Positions 15,304-23,844 of a DNA stretch of 64,000 nt are shown here, piece by piece (position 1 is the first letter of the stretch; every line of letters starts with the position of its first letter). This DNA is from CAZKNJ01 sp964554185. GTDB lineage: Bacteria; 4484-113. Both the position numbers and the translations under genes were made by a program. The notes beneath the pieces were generated by a model that saw nothing but the letters and a program-made list of their open reading frames with translations, did not search any database and was not told where the DNA came from. The stretch is taken from assembly GCA_964554185.1 (NCBI GenBank), contig CAZKNJ010000001.1, positions 1 through 64,000 of the forward strand. The letters are read 5' to 3'.

Positions 15304-15756
15304 ATGGGAATTGAGCGCTTCTTAATGAGGCCGATCGGGTGTGTACGGCACAGCTGGAGTGAGGAACAGCTGCGAGCAGCACGGGAAGGTGGAGAGAAGA
15401 TTGAGGGCGAGATCGTGCTGGACGGCGAGTACGAGCCAGGCTTGACGGACATAGAGGGCTTCTCCCACCTGTACGTGATCTGGGTGTTTGACCGGTCGGA
15501 TGGCGCTAGCCTGATCGCCCATCCCCCGGGGGACGACCAACCGCACGGCGTATTCGCCACCCGCTCGCCCCGCCGGCCCAATCCTCTGGGGCTCACGCTA
15601 GTGGAGCTTATGGGTAGGGAAGGCTGCACTCTCCATGTCCGCGGGCTGGACATGTTTGAGGGCACGCCGGTGCTGGACCTGAAACCGTGCACCACACCAA
15701 TCAGACGCGAAGAGCTGAGGAGGGGATGGCTGGATGAGGTTTGCCCACTCGAGTAG
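15304..15756 (+). CDS. trmO: TsaA/TrmO-family tRNA m6t6A methyltransferase
   Basis: TrmO uses S-adenosylmethionine to methylate t6A37 in tRNAs that read ACY codons. The 150-residue protein has the family beta-barrel with the hallmark GVFATRSPRRPNPLGLT (about residues 81-97) and the preceding ridge HLYVIWVFDRSDG. The C-terminal extension of the E. coli enzyme is absent, as in many short members. The ATG abuts its -10 box. The gene lies between a LexA-like regulator and the parS site and has no clear operon partner. Confidence 0.85.
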   Translation: MGIERFLMRPIGCVRHSWSEEQLRAAREGGEKIEGEIVLDGEYEPGLTDIEGFSHLYVIWVFDRSDGASLIAHPPGDDQPHGVFATRSPRRPNPLGLTLVELMGREGCTLHVRGLDMFEGTPVLDLKPCTTPIRREELRRGWLDEVCPLE

Positions 15757-15768
15757 CAACGTCGCCCT

Positions 15769-15784
15769 TGTTTCACGTGAAACA
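15769..15784. other. parS centromere site (ParB-binding)
   Basis: TGTTTCACGTGAAACA is a perfect 16-bp palindrome identical to the canonical bacterial parS consensus. It lies in the intergenic space between the trmO-like gene and dapL. ParB loads here and spreads to organise and segregate the replication origin region. In most bacteria parS sites cluster within a few hundred kilobases of oriC, so the window may be origin-proximal. No parA or parB gene is in the window. Confidence 0.85.
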
Positions 15785-15794
15785 TCAGCGCCGG

Positions 15795-15834
15795 ATGGTA
15801 GAATGGCGCTTGCTCATTCTGGAGCGAACGGCTT
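15795..15834 (+). promoter_or_regulatory. Promoter and leader of dapL
   Basis: An extended -10, TGG-TAGAAT (about 15796-15803), lies only a dozen bases after the parS palindrome, and a GGAG Shine-Dalgarno at about 15821-15824 precedes the ATG at 15835. ParB spreading from parS could affect this promoter. Confidence 0.5.
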
Positions 15835-17016
15835 ATGAAACTCAGCAGACGCGTAACCGAGCAACCACCGTATTTATTCGCCGAGATTGACCGTGCGCGT
15901 GATGAAGCAAAAGCCCGGGGCCTGGATGTGGTCTCCATGGGGATTGCCGACCCGGACCTCCCGCCTCCGCAGTGGATGTTTGACCTGCTGGCCGAGGAGA
16001 TTCGGCATGATGGTTACCACCGCTATCCGGACTACAAGGGCCTCCCTGCATACTTGGAAGCGGTGAGTGGGTGGATGCAGGAGCGATTTGGGGTGTCGGT
16101 TGACCCGAAGACCGAAGTGATTACCTTGCTAGGGGGCAAGGAAGGAGTGGCTCACGTCGCCTGGGCGCTGTGCGATCCGGGGGATGTCGCCCTGATTCCC
16201 GAGCCGGCCTATCCTGTTTACAATACTAACTGCGTCTATGCGGGCGCAGAAGTGCATTTTCTCGGGCTGACGCGGGAAAACGGCTTCCTACCGGATCTGG
16301 GGAGCATTCCAGAAGACGTCGCCCGCCGGGCCTCGCTCATATACATCAACTACCCCAACAATCCCACGGGCGCCTGCGCCCCCCTGGGGTTCTACCGGGA
16401 GCTGCTTGACTTCTGCCACCAGTACGATATCGCCATAATGGCGGACAATCCCTATTCCGAGGTCTACTTCGGCGAGAAACAGCGCCCCATCAGTATCCTG
16501 GAGCTGGAGGGAGCGATGGACCTCTGTTTGGAGTTCCACAGCTTCAGCAAGTCCTTCAACATGACCGGATGGCGTATCGGTTGGGCGGCGGGGAATGCAA
16601 AGCTCGTTGATGCGCTGCTCACCGTGAAGAGCAATGTGGACTCCGGCCAGTTCAGCTCGATCCAGATGGCGCTCGCCCGGGCGCTGGCGCATCCCGGGCG
16701 CGATCTTTTCTTGGAGGAGAACCGCCGGCGCCTCAAAGCCAGGCGCGATATGGTCGCGGCCGCGCTAGACGAGTTGGGAATCTGGCATCCCGACCCGCAG
16801 GCGACGCTGTACTTCTGGTGCAGGCTGCCGGTAGGATACGAAGACGGCATCAAGTTTGCCCGTGACCTGCTGATGCAGGAAGGCTTCGTGGTCGGCCCCG
16901 GCGTGGCCTACGGGCCCCACGGCAAGGAGTACTTCCGGCTGTCGCTGACCACCCCTGAAGACGACATCCGTGAGGGGCTTGCGCGGCTGAAGCGGTTTCT
17001 GGGAAAGCCTACATAG
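15835..17016 (+). CDS. dapL: LL-diaminopimelate aminotransferase-like class I aminotransferase
   Basis: A PLP-dependent fold-type I aminotransferase of 393 residues. DapL makes LL-diaminopimelate directly from tetrahydrodipicolinate for lysine and peptidoglycan. Visible motifs are GIADPDLPPP (substrate and fold region near 38), GGKEGVAHVAW (phosphate cup), INYPNNPTGA (Asn), ADNPYSEVYF (Asp and Tyr) and the Schiff-base Lys in SFSKSFNMTGWRIGW. The spacing and sequence match the DapL branch better than generic AspC, but related aminotransferases cannot be excluded. The 3' end overlaps the htpX stop by 8 bases (convergent). Confidence 0.82.
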   Translation: MKLSRRVTEQPPYLFAEIDRARDEAKARGLDVVSMGIADPDLPPPQWMFDLLAEEIRHDGYHRYPDYKGLPAYLEAVSGWMQERFGVSVDPKTEVITLLGGKEGVAHVAWALCDPGDVALIPEPAYPVYNTNCVYAGAEVHFLGLTRENGFLPDLGSIPEDVARRASLIYINYPNNPTGACAPLGFYRELLDFCHQYDIAIMADNPYSEVYFGEKQRPISILELEGAMDLCLEFHSFSKSFNMTGWRIGWAAGNAKLVDALLTVKSNVDSGQFSSIQMALARALAHPGRDLFLEENRRRLKARRDMVAAALDELGIWHPDPQATLYFWCRLPVGYEDGIKFARDLLMQEGFVVGPGVAYGPHGKEYFRLSLTTPEDDIREGLARLKRFLGKPT

Positions 17017-17941
17017 CCTGGATGCGGGCTATGCGGTCGTCTATGGGCGGATGGGTTGAGAAGAGATTCGCGAGCCAACTCGAGCCCTTGCGCTTCTTGA
17101 ACGGGTCGTCAATGAACATGTGTGCCACGGCCTTATTGGCTCGCCGGACCGGGATGGGTGAATAAGCTATCTTGTGCAGCGCATTGGCCAATCCATCGGG
17201 GTAGCGAGTCAGCTTGACCGCGGAAGCATCCGCCAGGTACTCTCGCTTGCGTGAGACCGCCAGTTGTATGAGCTGGGATGCGATGGGTGCAAGTATAATG
17301 AACAAGAGCGCCAAGGCGAGGATGATCAACATCAAGTAGCCGCTCCCGCCTCCATTGCCGCTACGACGTCCACGTCCGCCGCCCCACCACATCCAGCGCC
17401 AGAAGAAATGGCTGATGAGGACTACCGTGCCCACCAGCACGCTGATGATGGTGGCGAGCAGGATATCGTAGTTCACAACATGGCTCATCTCGTGCGCGAG
17501 CACGCCCTCCAGCTCGTCGCGGCTGAGCATTTCCAGCAAGCCGCTGGTCACGACAATGGCAGAGTGCTCCGGGTTGCGGCCGGTGGCGAAGGCGTTGGGC
17601 GACGGCTCATCCATTACGTAGAGCCGGGGCATCGCCGGGACGCCTGATGCAATCGTGAGCCCCTCCACCAAGTCGTAAAGCTGCTTGTGCAGTATCGGGT
17701 CCGCCGGCCGGGCGCCCACGGCGGATATCACCATCCGGTCGGAGTAGTAGTAGCTTACCCAGCTGCTGATGATGGAGAAGGCAAGCGCCGCAATCAAGAA
17801 GATGAACGCGAGGCTCGGATCGCCGTACATCTCGGCGAAGAAGTAGCCCAGCAAGTAGATCAGAATGGTGAAAAAGACGATGAATCCGAGGATGAATCCC
17901 CAAGTCTTGTTGATATTGCTCCTGATTTGGTCTTCAAACAT
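17009..17941 (-). CDS. htpX: HtpX-type membrane zinc metalloprotease
   Basis: HtpX degrades damaged membrane proteins. The product has two N-terminal helices, a cytoplasmic catalytic part with LAHEMSH (HExxH zinc site) and the third ligand region KREYLADASAV, and two further helices flanking a Gly/Arg-rich loop. The start is taken at the ATG at 17941 (MFEDQIRSN) because a GGGAG Shine-Dalgarno sits 5 bases upstream. A longer frame starts at 17995 but adds 18 residues with no support. The length of about 310 residues fits the family. Confidence 0.93.
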   Translation of the reverse strand: MFEDQIRSNINKTWGFILGFIVFFTILIYLLGYFFAEMYGDPSLAFIFLIAALAFSIISSWVSYYYSDRMVISAVGARPADPILHKQLYDLVEGLTIASGVPAMPRLYVMDEPSPNAFATGRNPEHSAIVVTSGLLEMLSRDELEGVLAHEMSHVVNYDILLATIISVLVGTVVLISHFFWRWMWWGGGRGRRSGNGGGSGYLMLIILALALLFIILAPIASQLIQLAVSRKREYLADASAVKLTRYPDGLANALHKIAYSPIPVRRANKAVAHMFIDDPFKKRKGSSWLANLFSTHPPIDDRIARIQAM

Positions 17942-18053
17942 GTCGACTCCCAACCTCTTGTATGCCCCGGTGATTCTAGCAGCATTGCAGGGCAAGGGTT
18001 GTTGTTACTGCCGGATTGGGGTAAATTAGCTCATATTCGGGGTGTGATCAAAC

Positions 18054-18532
18054 ATGGAAGTTATACCAGGCAGGCTGGTGATTCGCCAGGGCGACATATC
18101 GCTAGCTAAAACACAAGCAGTGGTTAATGCAGCTAATACAGAGCTGTGGATGGGCTCGGGCGTTGCGGGCGCCTTGAAAAAACGCGGGGGCGACATAATC
18201 GAGAAGGAGGCCATTGCACAGGGGCCGATACGCACAGGCGGGTGCGTGCTCACCCAAGGCGGAGGCCTGTCGGCGGAGTACGTCATCCATGTCGCCACCA
18301 TGGAGCCGGGAGATGCCGCGCAGCCACGCAGCATCCGCCTGGGGACAATGGGCGCCCTGGCCTTGGCCAAGGACAACAAGATCGACTCGCTTGTCTTCCC
18401 CGCCCTCGGGACGGGCGTCGGGGGAGTTTCCGTCAGCGAGTGCGCGAGGATGATGCTACCTGTGATCTCACGGTGGCTAAGGGAAAACGAGTTCCCGGGA
18501 GAAGTGGAAGTGGTTCTATTCAGCGAGGAGGA
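18054..18532 (+). CDS. Macro-domain protein, 3' end lost in an assembly gap
   Basis: About 160 residues of a macro domain (ADP-ribose or O-acetyl-ADP-ribose binding): QGDISLAKTQAVVNAANTELWMGSGVAGALKK holds the Asp and the NAAN substrate-binding motif, and FPALGTGVGGVSVSECA is the phosphate-binding loop. The domain is nearly complete when the sequence runs into 100 N at 18533, so the true stop is unknown. Such domains remove or bind ADP-ribose. The gene converges on the VWA gene that runs into the same gap from the other side. Confidence 0.85.
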
Positions 18533-18632
18533 NNNNNNNNNNNNNNNNNNNNNNNNNNNNNNNNNNNNNNNNNNNNNNNNNNNNNNNNNNNNNNNNNNNN
18601 NNNNNNNNNNNNNNNNNNNNNNNNNNNNNNNN
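18533..18632. other. Assembly gap of 100 N
   Basis: Exactly 100 N, the usual placeholder for a gap of unknown length. It hides the 3' ends of both the macro gene and the VWA gene. Open frames that appear to run across it are artefacts. Confidence 0.98.
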
Positions 18633-20029
18633 TACTCCTCCAGCTCCCAGCTGGTAGCGCCGAGAGTCTTATCGGCCTTTTCCACTTCGCCGGAGGCCAG
18701 CAGGTCAGCGGCGTTGGCCACGAGGGTAGCATCCCCAGTTCGGCCTGCTTGCAGGAGCACCGTTTTCGCACGGTCTATTATCACAGTGGCGGTGCCGGCG
18801 TCCTTGGCGAGCAGCTGCTTGGCCCGGCTAATCTCGGCCACGACGTCCTTCACTCGCATCACCGAATCTACTTTCGCGTTGATTGAGTTGAGCACCTTCT
18901 GTCGGTCGGCCGTGAACTGGACGACGGTATCAACCGGAATGGTTGAATGGGTGACCTGGCCAAGGTACTCAAACGACAGCTCGCCCTCCGCCACGCGGAA
19001 GCGCGCGGGCGGATGCTGGTCCAACGAGAGTTTCAGCAGGAGATTTTGCGGCTGGCCGGCGACGATGTCCGGCAACTCATATTGCAGCGCGCCGTTGCCA
19101 CCCACAGCCTCACGGCCGTAGAACTTGTCCAGCCGGACGCCCTTGGGCAGCTTGAGCGACAGGCGCACGTTCTTAGCCACCACTTCAAACAACGTTGCCA
19201 ACTCCTCTTCAAAGACGCGGGGAATGTCGCTGACGGCGTCAACATAGTAGTAGTTGCCGGCAGTGTTCTTGGCGATGCCCTTCATCAGCTCTTCGTTGTA
19301 CTCAATACCAACGCCGACAGTAGAGATGGTGCTTCCATCCTTGCGCAGGTTGCGGGCTTTCCCGACAACCTCGGAGTACTCGGTGACGCCCTCGTTGGCC
19401 TCACCGTCAGTAAGCAGAATAATGCGCGACAGGTGCGTTGACGCCTTTACGAGCGCAAGCTGGTTCGCTCCGGCGACCATACCGCCGTAGAGGTTGGTGG
19501 TTCCACGCGGCCGGATAAGATCAAGCTGCGCCTTCAAGGCTTCCTTCTTGGTGACAGCGGATTGAGCGACGACGACGTCCACGCCCTCGGCGAAGGTGAC
19601 AATGGATAGCGTGTCGGCAGGGCCGAGCTTGTCTATGAGCTGGCGGCAGGCTTCCTTCACGTATTCCAGCGGTCGGCCCTCCATGGAGCCGGATTTGTCC
19701 AGCACCACCGAAAGATGTACCGGCGGGCGCACGAGCTTCTGACCCAAGAACGCGCCAGTAAGCTCGCAGAGCAAGTAGTTCTCGCTTTTGACACCGGATA
19801 GCGCATACGGGTTATGCAGTTGGAGGTTGGCGGTGACCTGGGGCTTTAGCTCGGAGAGGTCAATGGTCTGAAGTGCAGTGCCTACCACGGTTGCGTCACC
19901 GCCAAGGCCAGTAGGCGGTGCGGTGGAAACGACCGTCGCGTCGCCCTTGCCCTCGGAGACTATCGTCGCGTCGCCCCGGGTGTCAGGCGACACCACGGTT
20001 GCGTCATCGCTCTTTGGAGTATCAGTCAT
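18633..20029 (-). CDS. VWA-domain protein with N-terminal DATVV repeats (C-terminus in gap)
   Basis: The visible 465 residues start with four short repeats of the form [DG]DAT[VI]V (residues 8-13, 19-24, 29-34 and 44-49), then a VIT-like segment, a von Willebrand factor A domain with an intact MIDAS (LDKSGSMEG; later TNLYGG; ILLTDGEANEG) and a downstream beta-rich and helical part. A fifth copy, GDATLV, lies near the gap. No signal peptide is present, so it is likely cytoplasmic. The Thr in each repeat could be a phosphorylation site read by FHA domains; this is inference. The start ATG follows TGA-TAGTCT by 8 bases. Confidence 0.85.
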
Positions 20030-20201
20030 GGTTCATTAGACTATCACTTCGCGGATTTGTTGTAAAAGCGCCCAGGCTTTTGCCGAACGGGAGTTGCAAG
20101 CTCGTGCGAAGAGGGCTCGGGGCGCTGCGGCGCGGCAGGACTGAGGATTCTGTGGTAAACTTTAGAGCTTGGCGGCAACGGCATGCCGCCGCGCCCGCGT
20201 T

Positions 20202-21623
20202 ATGTCAAAAGTGCGCAAAAGCAGCATTCGGGGACCAGAGGACCGGCACTTCAATTTCAGCCGCTTGAAGAAGCAGCTGGCCAGTGTCAACCTCCGCACC
20301 GAGCGTGATCTCTGGAAGCGCTTTGTGCGCAAGCTCGCGCTTGCGTTGGGCGTTCATCGCGTTTCGCTGATCCAATATGACCTGGAGAAGGGTGAAATCG
20401 TCCAGCTCAACCACACTGGTTTCAAGGGGCGCGTGCGCGATCTAAACGCTACGAAGAAGATCATCTCCAAGATTGCCAAGCAGCGGCGCAGCTTTGTCTG
20501 CGGGAACATGGAGGATTTCCCACACTTGATGTCGCCTTACGCAAAGAACTACCGCACGCCCGCCTGCGCCGTGGTTCCGCTCGTGTTCCAGGAGGACCTC
20601 GTGGGCATCCTGTGCCTTTCCGACCTGACTGCGACGCAGCTGCAGGAGCTCAGCCAGCGCCTCGGCGAGCTTGAGTCGGTGGCGGACCAGCTCGCGCAAC
20701 TCCTTTACCACTGGGAGTTTCTGCACAAGGAGCGCGCAACCTACACGAAGGAAGTGGAAGACCGTGGACGGTTTTTCCATTTACTAGACGACTTCATCGA
20801 GAACATCAATGCGACCTGGGAGACCGAGAACACCCTCGGCGTGTATGCGCGCCTGCTGGGCGACATAATGCCCTACAAGTTCTGGGGCATGATCTTCGAC
20901 CCGCTGGACAAAGGTGAGGAGGTAATCGTCAGCCTGTCCTGCCGCACCGGCGACGAAGAAGTTAAGTGGCTGGTGTCGCACCTGATGAAGTCCTGGCCCA
21001 AGCGCCCGCACCTGCAGGAGTCGGAGCTGTCCAAGCTGCTGGTACTGGGCGATGAGCATCTGGTGGAGGCGCCCTTCACCGCGCCGGAACAGGGACAGCG
21101 GATTGAGCTGGCGCCGATTTACCTGGATAACAACCTCTTCGGCATCATCGGCCTGGTGGTCACACAGGATTACTCGCTAAGCGAGGAATCGCGCCAGTTC
21201 ATCAAGGTGCTCTCTCACCACCTGGGCACGCACATCAAGAAGAACTGCTTGATGGCGGCCAACCAGGAGCTGGAGCACACCGACAAGATCACCGGCCTGT
21301 ATAACCAGCGCCATTTCTTCACCGTGCTGGAGCGCGAGTTTGAGCGCTCCACGCGGTACAACACGCCCTTCTCGCTGCTGTTCCTGGATGTGGACCACTT
21401 CAAAGACATCAACCAGACCTACGGCGTGGAAGANNNNNNNNNNNNNNNNNNNNNNNNNNNNNNNNNNNNNNNNNNNNNNNNNNNNNNNNNNNNNNNNNNN
21501 NNNNNNNNNNNNNNNNNNNNNNNNNNNNNNNNNTACTTCGCCAAGCGCAACGGCCGCAACCAGGTCGTCTCCTACACCTACGTCGTCAACCTGATGATGT
21601 CCGACGTGGATAACCAGAGCTGA
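20202..21623 (+). CDS. GAF-GAF-GGDEF diguanylate cyclase-like protein, interrupted by gap
   Basis: The N-terminal part contains two GAF-like sensor regions (about residues 30-180 and 200-370), followed by the start of a GGDEF domain: DKITGLYNQRHFFTVLEREF and LFLDVDHFKDINQTYG with the metal-binding Asp. The sequence then enters 100 N (21434-21533) and resumes with YFAKRNGRNQVV, the family's C-terminal element. The GG[DE]EF signature itself is in the gap, so activity cannot be judged. About 90 residues should lie in a gap that shows room for 33, so the gap is a placeholder. The start ATG 20202 is chosen over an upstream frame start at 20169. Confidence 0.85.
   Translation: MSKVRKSSIRGPEDRHFNFSRLKKQLASVNLRTERDLWKRFVRKLALALGVHRVSLIQYDLEKGEIVQLNHTGFKGRVRDLNATKKIISKIAKQRRSFVCGNMEDFPHLMSPYAKNYRTPACAVVPLVFQEDLVGILCLSDLTATQLQELSQRLGELESVADQLAQLLYHWEFLHKERATYTKEVEDRGRFFHLLDDFIENINATWETENTLGVYARLLGDIMPYKFWGMIFDPLDKGEEVIVSLSCRTGDEEVKWLVSHLMKSWPKRPHLQESELSKLLVLGDEHLVEAPFTAPEQGQRIELAPIYLDNNLFGIIGLVVTQDYSLSEESRQFIKVLSHHLGTHIKKNCLMAANQELEHTDKITGLYNQRHFFTVLEREFERSTRYNTPFSLLFLDVDHFKDINQTYGVEXXXXXXXXXXXXXXXXXXXXXXXXXXXXXXXXXXYFAKRNGRNQVVSYTYVVNLMMSDVDNQS
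21434..21533. other. Assembly gap of 100 N inside the GGDEF domain
   Basis: Exactly 100 N. The flanking GGDEF fragments imply that roughly 270-290 bases are missing, so the true gap is longer than shown. Confidence 0.98.
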
Positions 21624-21662
21624 CGCATGTTCGGCGAGTCTTCGTGCATTCCCTGAAGGCAA

Positions 21663-21734
21663 TAGCGGCGGGCGGAATCGAACCGCCGACTCAACGGTTA
21701 TGAGCCGTTTGCTCTACCTCTGAGCTACGCCGCC
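21663..21734 (-). tRNA. tRNA with CAU anticodon (elongator Met, or Ile2)
   Basis: The minus strand folds into a full cloverleaf of 72 bases: acceptor GGCGGCG with its partner CGCCGCU, D arm GCUC/GAGC, anticodon stem AACGG/CCGUU with loop CUCAUAA (anticodon CAU), 5-base variable loop and T arm GGCGG-UUCGAUU-CCGCC. The 3' CCA is not encoded. The anticodon stem lacks the three G-C pairs of initiator tRNA, so it is elongator tRNA-Met, or tRNA-Ile with C34 that TilS would modify to lysidine. The missing CCA fits the presence of tRNA nucleotidyltransferases in this window. Confidence 0.95.
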
Positions 21735-21745
21735 GAGGGAGTGCA

Positions 21746-21773
21746 ATTATAGGATACCCCGAACTCAAGTCAA
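21746..21773 (-). promoter_or_regulatory. Strong promoter of the tRNA gene
   Basis: On the minus strand TTGACT (21768-21773), a 16-base spacer and TATAAT (21746-21751) precede the tRNA 5' end by 11 bases. This is the closest match to the consensus sigma-70 promoter in the window and implies a leader of only a few bases for RNase P to remove. Confidence 0.8.
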
Positions 21774-21822
21774 GGAAGCGTATCGCCGGGCGCTGTAGAC
21801 TAGCGGGCTTCGCACGGGGCGA

Positions 21823-21851
21823 TTGCCGCACGCGAAGCGCTGTTGTAGAAT
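21823..21851 (+). promoter_or_regulatory. Promoter of the DUF3187-like gene
   Basis: TTGCCG (21823-21828), 17 bases, then TAGAAT (21846-21851). The GTG start at 21858 follows after 6 bases, so the mRNA should be leaderless. Confidence 0.55.
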
Positions 21852-21857
21852 GAAGCC

Positions 21858-23180
21858 GTGTTGCGCCAGGCATATGCCCTAATCGTGGTTTTCGCGTCGG
21901 TCCTGCTCCTCGCTCCTGCGATTTCGTATTCCGCAGATGACGCCGCCCCGGATAGCGGGGTGGTGGCCTTCATCACCGGAGAGCTGGCTGAAGAGGAATC
22001 AGCCGAGTCGGCTGAACCTGCTGCGGAACAGCCGTCCGCTGAAGCTGTGGAGGAAACTCCGGCTGACGAAGCGCCGAGCGACGGCGAGGAAGCGGACGAA
22101 GCGACGGCAGAAGAACCCGCCGCAGCCGAGCCGCCGCCCAGCCCCCCAATCAAGAGCGTGCCGGCTACGCCGCCGGAAGAGCCGGCGATGGATGTGGCCG
22201 AGGGGCTGGAACTGCTGGAAGAGGCGGAGATGGAGGAGAAGCCGGTGGAGCCGCCCGTGGAGGAGACTGGACCGCGCTTCTTCGGCCCGCTCCCCAGCCG
22301 CAACCAACACCCGGTTCACCTGATGTTCTTCAACTTCCCAGCAGAACGCGCACGCGTGCTGCCGCCAGGGGAGGGCGAGTTCGCCTTCCGCTTTGACGGC
22401 GCAAGCACGATGGTCAAGGAAACCGAGAACGGCACTATTGTGGATCTTGACCTGGAGGGCTGGTACTACCAGTTGGAGTACCGGCGTGGCGTGGCGGGCG
22501 GCGAGATAGCGCTGGCGGTGCCCCTGCGCGATAACTCGCACGGCTTCATGGACAACATTATTGACGGGTGGCACCAGTTCTTCTCCCTGCCGCGCGGCGA
22601 CCGCCCGGACTACCCGGCAAGCGATTACCACTTCTTCGTCCGTGGGCCCGCCGGGCAGGTGCTGAACATCCCCTCCGACCAGTTTGGGCTGGCGGATATG
22701 TCGCTTATGTGGAAAGACGAGATTGCCCGCAGCGAGGACAGCGTGCTGTCCTACCGGCTGGGGGTCAAGCTGCCCACTGGCGACAGCGATAAGGGGCTGG
22801 GTTCCGGCGGCACCGACTTCGGCGCCGGGCTGGCCTACGAGCGCACGAGCGAGCGCTGGGCGACTTATGCGAACCTCAACTACATCTTCCTGGGCGAGGC
22901 GGACTTCGCGGGCTTTGAAACTAACAACACGATTACCGGCGCGCTCGCCCTTGAGTACCGGCTGAAGCCGACCTGGTGGCTGACCGGGCAGATTGACTTC
23001 GCGCAGTATCCGTTGGAGACCGGCGCGCTGACGCTGGACCGCGACTCGGTGGAGCTGCTTTTCGGCTTTCACAAGCTGCTGAAGAAGCGGCTGCTCTTCA
23101 GCGGCGGCTTCTCGGAGGATATCAGGACGAACACCGCCCCCGACTTTGGGATAACCGGGGAGCTCCGGTGGCTGTTCTAA
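21858..23180 (+). CDS. DUF3187-like outer-membrane beta-barrel protein
   Basis: The 440-residue product starts with a signal peptide (residues 1-25), followed by a long acidic Glu/Ala/Pro linker (about 30-130) of low complexity, and a 300-residue domain of alternating hydrophobic strands (for example LSYRLGVKLPTGDSDKG, YANLNYIFLGEADF, ALALEYRLKPTWWLTGQIDFAQ) that ends in WLF. The terminal Phe is the signal for insertion by the BAM complex, so this should be an outer-membrane barrel. The domain resembles DUF3187. The start is GTG abutting its -10. The acidic linker could cross the periplasm. Function unknown. Confidence 0.78.
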   Translation: MLRQAYALIVVFASVLLLAPAISYSADDAAPDSGVVAFITGELAEEESAESAEPAAEQPSAEAVEETPADEAPSDGEEADEATAEEPAAAEPPPSPPIKSVPATPPEEPAMDVAEGLELLEEAEMEEKPVEPPVEETGPRFFGPLPSRNQHPVHLMFFNFPAERARVLPPGEGEFAFRFDGASTMVKETENGTIVDLDLEGWYYQLEYRRGVAGGEIALAVPLRDNSHGFMDNIIDGWHQFFSLPRGDRPDYPASDYHFFVRGPAGQVLNIPSDQFGLADMSLMWKDEIARSEDSVLSYRLGVKLPTGDSDKGLGSGGTDFGAGLAYERTSERWATYANLNYIFLGEADFAGFETNNTITGALALEYRLKPTWWLTGQIDFAQYPLETGALTLDRDSVELLFGFHKLLKKRLLFSGGFSEDIRTNTAPDFGITGELRWLF

Positions 23181-23220
23181 CGCCTTGAACAAAGGGGCTG
23201 CGGCTGCGTCACCTAAGGTG

Positions 23221-23844
23221 ATGATGCAGGCGTATTCGGCTGAACTGATGATCACGCGCGAATCACGGGATTGTTCCGCGGAGTTTCCGCTGGAAGCTGA
23301 GCTTGTCACGCGCGTGCGGCAGGGCGACGAAGCCGCGTTCACCGAGATCGTCACGCTCTTTCAAAACAGGCTGTTCAACTTCGTGCGGTCCCGGGTGCGC
23401 AACCGCGAGCTGGCGGAGGACATCACTCAGGAGGTTTTCGTCAAGGCGTACTACAACCTGAGCCGCCTGCGTGAGCCCGCGCGCTTCAAATGCTGGCTAT
23501 TCAGCATTGCGCACAACCACCTGCGTGACCTGGCCCGCCGGCGGAAGATCGAGACGGTTGACACCGAGGAGAGCGGCATTGAGCATTACGTGGACAATGC
23601 CACACCGCAATTGGCGGATGAGCGGGAGCGCACGGGTTTGCTGTTGCGGGAAGCGCTTTCGCGCCTCAAGCCGGAGCAGCGGGAAATACTGGTGCTGTGC
23701 GACATTGAAGGCCTGGCGTACAAGGAGATATCCGGCGTAATGGGCATTCCGCTGGGGACGGTGCAGTCGCGCATCTTCTACGCCCGGCGGCGGCTGAAAG
23801 AGATACTGACCCATGAACTGGGCTTTGCCGGTGAAGATATATGA
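23221..23844 (+). CDS. ECF sigma factor (RpoE-like)
   Basis: A group 4 sigma factor of about 207 residues. Region 2 covers GDEAAFTEIVTLFQNRLFNF and ELAEDITQEVFVKAY, and region 4 covers LKPEQREILVLCDIEGLAYKEI and GTVQSRIFYARRRLKE. It recruits RNA polymerase to stress promoters. The stop overlaps the start of the next gene, a zinc-binding anti-sigma factor, by 4 bases (ATGA), the usual arrangement. ATG 23221 is preferred; a TTG at 23185 would lengthen the N-terminus by 12 residues without a Shine-Dalgarno. Confidence 0.93.
   Translation: MMQAYSAELMITRESRDCSAEFPLEAELVTRVRQGDEAAFTEIVTLFQNRLFNFVRSRVRNRELAEDITQEVFVKAYYNLSRLREPARFKCWLFSIAHNHLRDLARRRKIETVDTEESGIEHYVDNATPQLADERERTGLLLREALSRLKPEQREILVLCDIEGLAYKEISGVMGIPLGTVQSRIFYARRRLKEILTHELGFAGEDI

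Noticed and set aside
18026..19121. Frames that run through the 100 N gap and join macro and VWA sequence
   Set aside because: They exist only because N translates as unknown. The two genes are on opposite strands and a chimera is not real.
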